Assembly (NCBI RefSeq): GCF_002847015.1
Contig: NZ_CP025085.1
Span: 1,612,001-1,676,000 of the forward strand
Length of the DNA: 64,000 nucleotides
From: Prodigiosinella confusarubida
Lineage (GTDB): Bacteria > Pseudomonadota > Gammaproteobacteria > Enterobacterales > Enterobacteriaceae
Reading direction: 5' to 3'
How positions within the stretch are numbered: the first letter of the stretch is position 1; the number at the start of each line of letters is the position of its first letter. A program made the position numbers and the translations under genes. The notes beneath the pieces were generated by a model. The model did no database searches. It saw only the letters and a list, made by a program, of their open reading frames with translations, and was not told the DNA's origin. Shown here piece by piece: positions 42,099 through 49,644 of this stretch.

Positions 42099-42938
42099 AT
42101 GAAGCAGATTGATGAGCGGTTGCGCAGTCAGTACAGTGAACTCTCCCCGCAGGAACAACGGGTGGCCGCGTTTATTTTTGATCATTTCGATGACCTTATT
42201 AGCTATAACAGCGCGGAGCTGGCGCGGTTGAGCGGTGTGTCGAAAGCGACCGTCAGCCGGTTATTCCGCCGTCTGGGGTATCCCAGCTACCGGGAGATGC
42301 GCGATGAACTGCGTACTTTGCGCCAGAGCGGTATGCCGTTAACGGATAACCGTGATGCGGTACAGGGCAATACATTGCTGGCACGCCATTACAAGCAGGA
42401 GATGGCGAACCTGACGCAATGGGTGAACCAGATTGATCCAGTGCCGTTTGGCACCGTGATTGCCGCATTACAGCAGGCACAGCGCGTTTGTATTATCGGG
42501 TTGCGTAACAGCTATCCGGTGGCGCTGCATCTACGCCAGCAACTGTTACAAATCCGCCCGCAGGTATTGTTACTTACCCAACCGGGACAAACGCTCTCTG
42601 AAGAGTTGGTGGACCTGAATGCGCAGGATGTGGTGATTGTTGTCGCGTTTCGGCGGCGTCCACGCTTAATTCAGCCATTACTCAAGCAGTTGCAGGATAA
42701 CCGGGTGCCGGTATTACTGTTGTGCGAACCCCAGGCTCATACGTTGCAGCCCTTTGCCAACTGGACGTTGTGTGCACCGCTGGACAGTGTGTCAGCCTTT
42801 GACAGCTATGCCTCCGCCATGAGTCTGGCGAATTTGATCAGCAATGCATTACTGCACGACATGTTGCGTGATGGTCGCCAGCATATTCACCAGATCGCGG
42901 ATCTTTACCAGCGACTGGATGAACTGGAACAGCGATAA
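42099..42938 (+). CDS. RpiR-family regulator divergent from hpxW
   Basis: A 279-residue regulator with an N-terminal RpiR helix-turn-helix (AELARLSGVSKATVSRLFRR, about 37-56) and a SIS sugar-isomerase-like ligand domain (about 110-250, CIIGLRNSYPVALHLRQQL). SIS domains normally bind phosphosugars; in this location the ligand may be a purine-derived ureide. Start ATG 42099 has AGAGG at -9; a longer frame from 41985 or 42051 would cover a TATGAT (42045-42050) that looks like its -10. It lies between hpxWXYZ and hpxFGHIJK and may control both. Confidence 0.82.
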   Translation: MKQIDERLRSQYSELSPQEQRVAAFIFDHFDDLISYNSAELARLSGVSKATVSRLFRRLGYPSYREMRDELRTLRQSGMPLTDNRDAVQGNTLLARHYKQEMANLTQWVNQIDPVPFGTVIAALQQAQRVCIIGLRNSYPVALHLRQQLLQIRPQVLLLTQPGQTLSEELVDLNAQDVVIVVAFRRRPRLIQPLLKQLQDNRVPVLLLCEPQAHTLQPFANWTLCAPLDSVSAFDSYASAMSLANLISNALLHDMLRDGRQHIHQIADLYQRLDELEQR

Positions 42939-43223
42939 GATCGCAGCAATGATGAGCCATTTTGGTGCAGTTGTTTCATTGTAGTGCAATTATTTCCCCG
43001 TTTTGTGCTCCGTTATTGTGCGTGTCTTAGCCGGTTTATCTCCCGCTGGTATCAGCGATATCGCCTGAAGATAGGTTATGTCAGACAGTTGATTCACTGA
43101 GTCTCTACATATGTCCATGTCCGTTAAAACATGATGTTATATCAATTTTTACTACTGTCTCATGGCTATTCCGCGTTTTGGCGGAGCGCACTGACGTTAT
43201 ACGCTTTCCCTCTGTTTTATATC
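42939..43223. promoter_or_regulatory. Upstream region of hpxF with GTGC repeats
   Basis: No ORF. Four GTGC elements in the same orientation lie at 42965, 42984, 43005 and 43018 (GGTGCA, AGTGCA, TGTGCT, TGTGCG), the first three about two helical turns apart. They begin about 260 bp before the sigma-54 motif, where enhancer sites for NtrC-type activators are placed. GGTGCA is one half of an NtrC dyad, but I see no full inverted site. Confidence 0.4.
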
Positions 43224-43239
43224 TGGCACACATATTGCT
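43224..43239 (+). promoter_or_regulatory. Sigma-54 promoter of hpxFGHIJK
   Basis: TGGCAC-ACATA-TTGCT is a perfect match to the -24/-12 consensus with 10 bp between GG and GC. It lies 79 bp before the hpxF ATG, with a long non-coding region upstream for an enhancer-binding activator. Confidence 0.88.
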
Positions 43240-43317
43240 TTTCATTGTAACGATAGTTTCAGTTATTTATTTTTGAGAACCTTTTGTTTCATACTAACGT
43301 AACCAGGGGCAAACGCG

Positions 43318-44109
43318 ATGAGCATCAAAAAACGTTTTTTAGCAATAGTAGGCGCAGCACTGTTGATGGCCCAGGCAGGCAGCGTAATGGCTGACCAGTT
43401 AAAGGATATTGAACAACATGGCGTACTGCGTGTAGCAATACCGCAGGATTTCCCGCCGTTTGGCTCTGTGGGAACCGATTTGCAACCACAAGGCTACGAT
43501 ATTGATGTTGCCCGTTATCTGGCCAAAGAAATGAAACTAAAGTTGCAGCTGGTGCCGGTAAGCAGTGCTAATCGTATCCCGTATCTGCAAACCAATAAGG
43601 TAGATCTGGTGATCTCCAGTCTGGGTAAAAATGCCGAACGGGAAAAAGTCATTGATTTTAGCCGGGCTTATGCGCCGTTCTTCCTGGGTGTCTTCGGCCC
43701 GAAAACCGGCGATGTCAGTTCACCAGCCACTTTGCAGGGCAAGAGTATCGGTGTTACCCGCGGCGCAGTGGAAGACATGGTATTGAGTAATATCGCGCCC
43801 AAGACGGCGACGATTAAACGTTATGAAGACAATAACACCACATTGTCGGCCTATCTGTCCGGGCAGGTGGAATACGTGGCAACCGGTAATCTGGTTATCG
43901 CTGCGATTGCCGAGAAAAACCCCACCAAGGCTCCGGTAGCGAAATTCATGCTGAAAGACTCGCCTTGCTTTATCGGTATGAGAAAAGGGGAACCGGCGTT
44001 GAAAGCCAAAGTGAATAGCTTGATTGAGAAAGCGATAAAAGATCACACCCTGAACAGCCTGTCAGAAAAGTGGATGAAGGCACCGCTACCAGCCAATCTG
44101 GGCGCGTAA
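43318..44109 (+). CDS. hpxF: ABC transporter substrate-binding protein, hpx cluster
   Basis: A 263-residue periplasmic binding protein of the polar amino-acid family (SBP_bac_3). A signal peptide ends at VMA-DQLKD (about 25-26). Core motifs include GVLRVAIPQDFPPFG, YDIDVARYLAKEM, VDLVISSLGKNAEREKVIDFS and GVTRGAVED. The ligand is probably allantoate or another ureide, from context. The gene opens a six-gene operon (binding protein, two permeases, ATPase, aminotransferase, amidohydrolase) that matches the composition recalled for Klebsiella hpxFGHIJK; assignment of individual letters F to I is inferred from order. Confidence 0.72.
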   Translation: MSIKKRFLAIVGAALLMAQAGSVMADQLKDIEQHGVLRVAIPQDFPPFGSVGTDLQPQGYDIDVARYLAKEMKLKLQLVPVSSANRIPYLQTNKVDLVISSLGKNAEREKVIDFSRAYAPFFLGVFGPKTGDVSSPATLQGKSIGVTRGAVEDMVLSNIAPKTATIKRYEDNNTTLSAYLSGQVEYVATGNLVIAAIAEKNPTKAPVAKFMLKDSPCFIGMRKGEPALKAKVNSLIEKAIKDHTLNSLSEKWMKAPLPANLGA

Positions 44110-44118
44110 GGAGGAGCC

Positions 44119-44784
44119 ATGACCTATCAGCTTAATTTTGCTGCGCTGTGGCCATACTGGCCGGAATTGCTGGCTGGACTGTGGGTCACGATTGAGCTGA
44201 CGGCCATGGCAACCGTAGGTGGGATCGCCATCGGTATCTGTGGTGCGGCGTTACGCAGTGGCAAGCCCAATATTGCCAGCCGTCTGTGGGGCGTTTACGT
44301 CGAAGTGATCCGTAATACGCCGTTTGTGGTGCAACTGTTTTTTATCGTGTTCGGACTGCCGGGATTGGGGCTTAAGCTCAATGCCGGACAGGCCGCGCTG
44401 TTGGCGATGTTAATCAATCTGGGTGCTTACAGTACGGAAATTATCCGCGCAGGTATCCAGGTTACGCCGAAAGGTCAGTGGGAAGCGGCGCGGGTATTGG
44501 GTCTGAGCCGCACCCAGACCTTTCTGCGGGTGATTCTGCCGCCCGCTCTGCAACGTATTTATCCGGCGCTGGTCAGTCAGTGCATCATCGTCATGCTGGG
44601 TTCCTCGGTGGTGTCCCAGGTGTCTTACGAAGAGCTGACCTTCGCCGCTAGCTTGATTCAGTCTCGAACCTTTCTCAGTTTTGAAGTGTATTCGGTGACC
44701 ACGCTTATCTATTTGGCGCTGTCGATACTGATGCGTCAGTTGCTGTTGCTGGTCGGGAGACGTTTTTTGAGGAGTCCGGCCTGA
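44119..44784 (+). CDS. hpxG: ABC transporter permease, hpx cluster (first)
   Basis: A 221-residue inner-membrane permease of the HisM/GlnP family. It has VEVIRNTPFVVQLFF, the EAA loop WEAARVLGLSRTQTFLRVILP (about residues 115-135) and five predicted TM helices. GGAGGAGCC lies before the ATG, 9 bp after hpxF. It ends with TGATG overlap to the next permease gene, and the two probably form a heterodimeric channel. Confidence 0.72.
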   Translation: MTYQLNFAALWPYWPELLAGLWVTIELTAMATVGGIAIGICGAALRSGKPNIASRLWGVYVEVIRNTPFVVQLFFIVFGLPGLGLKLNAGQAALLAMLINLGAYSTEIIRAGIQVTPKGQWEAARVLGLSRTQTFLRVILPPALQRIYPALVSQCIIVMLGSSVVSQVSYEELTFAASLIQSRTFLSFEVYSVTTLIYLALSILMRQLLLLVGRRFLRSPA

Positions 44785-45440
44785 TGGCGACATTTACTGA
44801 CTGGGACATCGTGCGCAATCTGCTGTTGGCAGCACGCTGGACATTATTGTTATCGCTGACCGCTTTTTTTGGCGGTGTGCTGGTGACACTCCCACTGTTG
44901 TTGTTGCGTTTGACTAAACGTGTATGGCCGTTGCGTCTGATTCGACTGTATACCGAGCTGTTCCAGGGAACGCCGTTGCTGATGCAACTGTTTCTGGCTT
45001 TTTTCGGCCTGGGATTGTTTGGCATTAACGTTAGCCCGTGGGTGGCTGCGGCACTGGCGCTGACGCTGTTCACCAGCGCGTTTCTGGTGGATATCTGGTA
45101 TGCCAGCGTGCAGGCGCTGCCGAAAGGGCAGTGGGAAGCTTCTCGCTGCCTGGGGCTGACCTTTTGGCAGACGCTGAGCCGGGTCGTGGCACCACAGGCG
45201 ATGCGTATCGCCATTGCGCCGACAGTCGGCTTTTCGGTACAGGTCATCAAAGGAACAGCGCTGGCATCCATCATCGGTTTTGTCGAATTGACCAAAGCCG
45301 GAACCATGCTGAATAACGTGACTTATCAACCGTTTGAAGTATTTGGTCTGGTGGCGTTGGGATACTTCCTGATGTGTTACCCCTTGTCTTATTACAGCCA
45401 TTATCTGGAGAGGAAATTCAATGCCGCTCATCACCATTAA
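44784..45440 (+). CDS. hpxH: ABC transporter permease, hpx cluster (second)
   Basis: A 218-residue permease of the same family as the preceding gene: LYTELFQGTPLLMQLFLAFFG, the EAA loop WEASRCLGLTFWQTLSRVVAP and about five TM helices. The start overlaps the previous stop by one base. Its 3' end (encoding AAHHH) overlaps the ATPase gene by 20 bp. Confidence 0.72.
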   Translation: MATFTDWDIVRNLLLAARWTLLLSLTAFFGGVLVTLPLLLLRLTKRVWPLRLIRLYTELFQGTPLLMQLFLAFFGLGLFGINVSPWVAAALALTLFTSAFLVDIWYASVQALPKGQWEASRCLGLTFWQTLSRVVAPQAMRIAIAPTVGFSVQVIKGTALASIIGFVELTKAGTMLNNVTYQPFEVFGLVALGYFLMCYPLSYYSHYLERKFNAAHHH

Positions 45441-46164
45441 TCAGGTTCATAAATATTATGGTCAGAACCACGTGTTAAAAGGTGTGGATCTGGATATCGA
45501 CATAGGGGAGGTCGTTTTCATCATCGGTCGCAGCGGCTCAGGAAAAAGCACATTACTGCGTTGCATCAACGGGTTGGAAGGCTATCAGGAAGGCAGTATC
45601 AAACTGGGTGGAATGACCATCACGGATCGGGAGTCCCAGGCGCGAGACATCAGCCGTTCGGTTGGCATGATCTTCCAGAATTTTAATCTGTTCCCACATA
45701 TGAGCGCGCTGGAAAACGTCATGCTGGCACCGCGTCTGGTGTTGGGTAAAAACGCGGCAGAATGCCGCGAGCTGGGCGCACAGATGTTGAATAAAGTTGG
45801 TCTGGGCGACCGGATGGATTATTACCCCGGCAACCTCTCCGGCGGTCAGCAGCAGCGGGTGGCGATTGCCCGGGCGTTGGCAATGAATCCGAAAGTGTTG
45901 TTGTGCGATGAGATTACCTCGGCGCTGGACCCGGAACTGGTGGGGGAAGTGCTGAAAGTGCTGGAGCAACTGGCTGCCGAAGGCATGACGCTGATTCTGG
46001 TCACGCATGAGATGAACTTTGCTCGTGAAATAGGCGACCGGGTGGTGTTTATGCATCAGGGCACAGTATGGGAACAGGGTAAGGGACATGAATTGTTTGC
46101 CCGCCCACAAACTGCCGAGCTTAAACAGTTTATCGCTTCCGTTCGGGGACTGAAGGAGGCCTGA
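45421..46164 (+). CDS. hpxI: ABC transporter ATP-binding protein, hpx cluster
   Basis: A 247-residue polar amino-acid-type ATPase. Walker A is GRSGSGKST (36-44), the Q-loop lies in MIFQNFNLFPHMS, the signature LSGGQQQR near residue 140, Walker B VLLCDEITSALD near 160 and the switch His in LVTHEMNFAREI. GAGAGGA precedes the ATG, inside the end of the upstream permease gene. It energises the importer formed by the three preceding products. Confidence 0.75.
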   Translation: MPLITINQVHKYYGQNHVLKGVDLDIDIGEVVFIIGRSGSGKSTLLRCINGLEGYQEGSIKLGGMTITDRESQARDISRSVGMIFQNFNLFPHMSALENVMLAPRLVLGKNAAECRELGAQMLNKVGLGDRMDYYPGNLSGGQQQRVAIARALAMNPKVLLCDEITSALDPELVGEVLKVLEQLAAEGMTLILVTHEMNFAREIGDRVVFMHQGTVWEQGKGHELFARPQTAELKQFIASVRGLKEA

Positions 46165-46170
46165 CACCAT

Positions 46171-46251
46171 CGTCATTCCCGAAAGGCGAAGAACTAACCG
46201 CAAGTTGAGTACCGTGTTTGGGATGGATACCTGCCTCACGCAGGAGTGACG
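46171..46251. repeat. 81-bp element with inverted ends between hpxI and hpxJ
   Basis: CGTCATTCC (46171-46179) and GGAGTGACG (46243-46251) are inverted with one mismatch and bracket a non-coding stretch within the hpx operon. The ends recall short palindromic intergenic repeats (MITE or REP-like) of enterics. Only one copy lies in the window. Confidence 0.45.
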
Positions 46252-46311
46252 GAAATAGGTCATCCGACATGGCTGTTTCAATGAATTAAACGACATCAGG
46301 AGTTAATCACA

Positions 46312-47556
46312 ATGAGTAATGACCTGTTTGCGCAGATCAATCCGCCACACCGTTTGCTGATGGGGCCGGGGCCAATCAATGCCGATCCGCGTGTGTTGCG
46401 GGCGATGGCCAGTCAGTTGGTGGGGCAGTACGATCCGGCGATGACAGAATACATGAATCAGGTCATGGTGCTGTATCGCCAACTGTTCCGTACCGAAAAC
46501 CGTTGGACCATGCTGGTGGACGGGACTTCTCGTTCGGGGATTGAAGCGGTTCTGATTTCAGCCATCCGACCGGGTGATCGGGTGCTGGTACCGGTCTTTG
46601 GCCGATTTGGTCATCTGCTGTGTGAGATTGCTCGTCGTTGCCGCGCCGAGGTGCATACCATTGAGGCGGCGTGGGGTGACGTGTTTACGCCAGATCAGAT
46701 TGAAGATGCGATTAAACGGGTGAAACCACGCCTGCTGCTGACGGTTCAGGGTGATACCTCCACGACGATGCTGCAACCGCTGATGGAATTGGGTGCGATC
46801 TGCCGTCGCCACGATGTTCTGTTCTATACCGATGCCACGGCGTCGTTCGGCGGTAACCCGCTGGAAACCGACGCCTGGGGATTGGATGCCGTTTCCGCCG
46901 GATTGCAGAAGTGTCTGGGTGGACCGTCCGGCAGTGCGCCGGTCACCCTTAGTTCGCGGATGGAAGCAGTGATCCGCCAGCGTAAATGCGTCGAACAGGG
47001 GATCCGTACCGCATCGCATCAGGATGGTGAGGATGAGATGATCTATTCCAACTATTTTGACCTCGGCATGATCATGGATTATTGGGGGCCGGAGCGTCTC
47101 AATCACCATACCGAAGCCACCAGCATGCTGTTCGCGGCCCGTGAATGCGCCCGCGTTATTCTGGAAGAGGGCTTGCAGGCGTGTATCGATCGCCATGAAT
47201 TACAGGGTAATGCGCTGCTGGCGGGTATTCAGGGCATGGGGTTGGCACCTTATGGCGATATTCGCCACAAAATGAGTAACGTACTCGGCGTGGTGATCCC
47301 CGCTGGCATTCATGGTGAGCAGGTGCGCAAGCTGCTGCTAGAGGATTTCGCCATTGAGATCGGCACGTCATTTGGGCCGTTACAGGGTAAGATTTGGCGC
47401 ATCGGTACTATGGGTTACAACGCCCGCAAGGATTGTGTGATGCAGACGTTGACCGCGCTGGAAGCGGTATTGAACCGGCTGGGTTTCAGCACGGTTCAGG
47501 GCGCGGCGTTGCAGGCCGCCTGGGATGTCTACGCCGGCCACGAGGACCGCGCATGA
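46312..47556 (+). CDS. hpxJ: Ureidoglycine--glyoxylate aminotransferase HpxJ
   Basis: A 414-residue class V (fold type I) aminotransferase. Landmarks are MGPGPINADPRVLRAM, VDGTSRSGIEA, FYTDATASFGGNPLETD and the PLP lysine Lys200 in GLQKCLGGPSGSAP, typical of alanine-glyoxylate aminotransferases. HpxJ-type enzymes transfer the amino group of unstable ureidoglycine to a 2-oxo acid and so yield oxalurate, which hpxWXYZ would process. CAGGAG precedes the ATG, 147 bp after hpxI. It overlaps hpxK by 4 bp. Confidence 0.88.
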   Translation: MSNDLFAQINPPHRLLMGPGPINADPRVLRAMASQLVGQYDPAMTEYMNQVMVLYRQLFRTENRWTMLVDGTSRSGIEAVLISAIRPGDRVLVPVFGRFGHLLCEIARRCRAEVHTIEAAWGDVFTPDQIEDAIKRVKPRLLLTVQGDTSTTMLQPLMELGAICRRHDVLFYTDATASFGGNPLETDAWGLDAVSAGLQKCLGGPSGSAPVTLSSRMEAVIRQRKCVEQGIRTASHQDGEDEMIYSNYFDLGMIMDYWGPERLNHHTEATSMLFAARECARVILEEGLQACIDRHELQGNALLAGIQGMGLAPYGDIRHKMSNVLGVVIPAGIHGEQVRKLLLEDFAIEIGTSFGPLQGKIWRIGTMGYNARKDCVMQTLTALEAVLNRLGFSTVQGAALQAAWDVYAGHEDRA

Positions 47557-48806
47557 GTGCGGTACTGATGACGGTTACCGACGCTCAGGTTGCCGCGCAG
47601 CAGGTGATGTCCCGCTGTGATTCGCTGGCGGAAATCAGCGAAACCGCCGGGCAACTGACCCGGGTCTACCTGTCGCCGGAGCATCTGCGCGCTAATCAGC
47701 AAGTGGGCGAGTGGATGCGTGATGCAGGTATGCGGGTCTGGCAGGACAGCGTAGGCAATATCTGCGGCCGTTATGAAGGCGTCGTGCCCGGTGCCCCTGC
47801 ATTGTTGCTGGGATCACATCTGGATACCGTGCGCAATGCTGGACGCTACGACGGTATGCTCGGTGTGCTGACGGCCATTGAAACCGTGCGCTATTTGTAC
47901 CAACGTGAGATCCGGTTGCCGGTGGCGCTGGAAATTGTCGGGTTTGGTGATGAAGAAGGTACGCGTTTCGGTATCACACTGCTCGGCAGTCGAGGGGTGA
48001 CCGGAACCTGGCCGGATGGCTGGCTGTCGCGTCCGGACGCGGAAGGTATTACGGTGGCGCAGGCACTACAGTCATCAGGGCTGGATGCTGACGCTATCGC
48101 GCAGGCGGCGCGTCCGGCGAGAGACATCATTGCCTATCTGGAGTTGCATATTGAACAGGGCCCATGTCTGGAACAGGCCGGGCTGGCATTGGGCGTCGTG
48201 ACCGCGATTAATGGTGCCCGACGGTTAAACTGTACGTTTATCGGACAAGCAGGGCATGCGGGAACGGTGCCGATGTCGCAGCGTCAGGACGCTCTGGCCG
48301 CCGCCGCCGTCTGGATGGCAGAGGCTGAGCAGATCACCAAAGCCAGTGATCCTTATCTGGTGGCGACCTTTGGTACGCTGCAATGTCTGCCGGGAGCGGC
48401 CAATGTGATCCCTGGTGAAGTGCGGCTGACACTGGACATTCGTGGCCCGGAAGATAACGCGCTGGATGCGCTGTTACAGCGGTTGTTGATACTGGCCCAT
48501 GATATCGCCCATCTGCGCGGCTGTGATTTTACCTCAGACGAGTATTACCGCATCGCGGCCACAGGTTGTGACGCACAATTACAACAGCGTTTATCTGCGG
48601 CGGTGGAGCAAGTACAGGGTACGACTCTGCTGTTGCCGAGTGGCGCCGGGCATGATGCCATTGCGATTGCCGAACGTTGGCCGGTGGGGATGCTGTTTGT
48701 GCGCTGTCGGGGTGGGATCAGCCATCATCCAGATGAATCCGTCATGATGGAGGATGTGGCGCTGGCGCTACAGGCGTTGCTGCAAACGGTACTCAGTTAT
48801 CGATAA
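47553..48806 (+). CDS. hpxK: Allantoate amidohydrolase HpxK
   Basis: A 417-residue M20-family dinuclear metal amidohydrolase (AllC/HpxK). Metal ligands are visible at His89 and Asp91 (GSHLDTV), Asp100 (YDGMLG) and Glu134/Glu135 (GFGDEEGTRFG); later motifs are LELHIEQGPCLE and GAGHDAIAIA. It converts allantoate to ureidoglycine, ammonia and CO2, the substrate for HpxJ. Start ATG 47553 overlaps the hpxJ stop (ATGA); the frame is open upstream within hpxJ and was trimmed. Confidence 0.92.
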   Translation: MSAVLMTVTDAQVAAQQVMSRCDSLAEISETAGQLTRVYLSPEHLRANQQVGEWMRDAGMRVWQDSVGNICGRYEGVVPGAPALLLGSHLDTVRNAGRYDGMLGVLTAIETVRYLYQREIRLPVALEIVGFGDEEGTRFGITLLGSRGVTGTWPDGWLSRPDAEGITVAQALQSSGLDADAIAQAARPARDIIAYLELHIEQGPCLEQAGLALGVVTAINGARRLNCTFIGQAGHAGTVPMSQRQDALAAAAVWMAEAEQITKASDPYLVATFGTLQCLPGAANVIPGEVRLTLDIRGPEDNALDALLQRLLILAHDIAHLRGCDFTSDEYYRIAATGCDAQLQQRLSAAVEQVQGTTLLLPSGAGHDAIAIAERWPVGMLFVRCRGGISHHPDESVMMEDVALALQALLQTVLSYR

Positions 48807-48824
48807 ATGAATATTGTGGTTGAT

Positions 48825-48857
48825 GCGATGAAAAGCGTGCTTTTCATCGCGATTTTT
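48825..48857 (+). terminator. hpxFGHIJK terminator
   Basis: GCGATGAAAAGC (48825-48836) pairs perfectly with GCTTTTCATCGC (48839-48850) and is followed by GATTTTT. It separates the convergent hpxK and yafV and could work in both directions. Confidence 0.88.
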
Positions 48858-48876
48858 ACGATGCAATCTGGTGTGT

Positions 48877-49644
48877 TTACAAACTGAACTTGTCGGCATC
48901 GCGCCAGGCTGGGAAGGTTTCGCGGTAGCTTTGAAGTGCCTCCAGCGACAGCTCGGCGTCAATACGGGCGGGCTGATTTTCCGGTGCGGAAGCCAGTATA
49001 TTGCCTAATGCATCGATGACCAGACTATCGCCCTGATAATTGTGACCATTTTCATCGCTGCCGACACGATTACAACCGGCAATATAAGCCTGATTCTCAA
49101 TTGCCCGCGCTGCCAGCAGTGTTTTCCAATGGGATGCGCGTGGCGCTGGCCAGTTGGCCACATACAGCGCCAGATCATAATCCTGATGGTTGCGCGACCA
49201 GACCGGAAAGCGCAGGTCATAGCAAATCAGCGGCATGATGCGCCAGCCGCGCCATTCAATAATTTCCCGATCCCGACCGGCATGATAATACTGATCTTCG
49301 TTCGCCATACGGAACAGATGGCGTTTATCGTACTGATAGACCTTGCCATTCGGGTCAGCCAGCAAAAAACGGTTCACCGCACCCTTTATCGTATTCACCG
49401 CCACACTGCCGCCGATCATGGCGTTATTGTGTTGTGCCCACTGTAGTAGCCAGCTTTCTACCGCTGTCTGTTCCAGACTGCTTTCCGCCGCTTCCATCGC
49501 GAAACCGGTGGTAAACATCTCCGGGAGAATGATCAGATCGCGTCCGGTAATCTCTCCTAGCAGCGTGTCAAAATGGTGCAGGTTGGCGGCACCGTCCATC
49601 CAGGCCAGGGGCTGTTGTAATAGTGTAATTTTTAAAGTTGACAT
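48877..49644 (-). CDS. yafV: Omega-amidase YafV (nitrilase superfamily)
   Basis: A 255-residue carbon-nitrogen hydrolase with the nitrilase triad Glu42 (LPEMFTTGF), Lys107 (YDKRHLF) and Cys141 (LICYDLRFP). E. coli YafV hydrolyses 2-oxoglutaramate and similar 2-oxo acid amides. It overlaps the upstream aminotransferase gene ybdL by 13 bp on the same strand, so the pair probably works as glutamine transaminase plus omega-amidase. Confidence 0.93.
   Translation of the reverse strand: MSTLKITLLQQPLAWMDGAANLHHFDTLLGEITGRDLIILPEMFTTGFAMEAAESSLEQTAVESWLLQWAQHNNAMIGGSVAVNTIKGAVNRFLLADPNGKVYQYDKRHLFRMANEDQYYHAGRDREIIEWRGWRIMPLICYDLRFPVWSRNHQDYDLALYVANWPAPRASHWKTLLAARAIENQAYIAGCNRVGSDENGHNYQGDSLVIDALGNILASAPENQPARIDAELSLEALQSYRETFPAWRDADKFSL

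Noticed and set aside
45553-46296. 247-codon reverse ORF over the hpx ATPase gene
   Set aside because: The composition (many His, Gln and Arg) is typical of antisense of a GC-rich gene; the forward frame has intact ABC motifs.
46558-47196. 212-codon reverse ORF inside hpxJ
   Set aside because: Shadow of the aminotransferase; no family motif.
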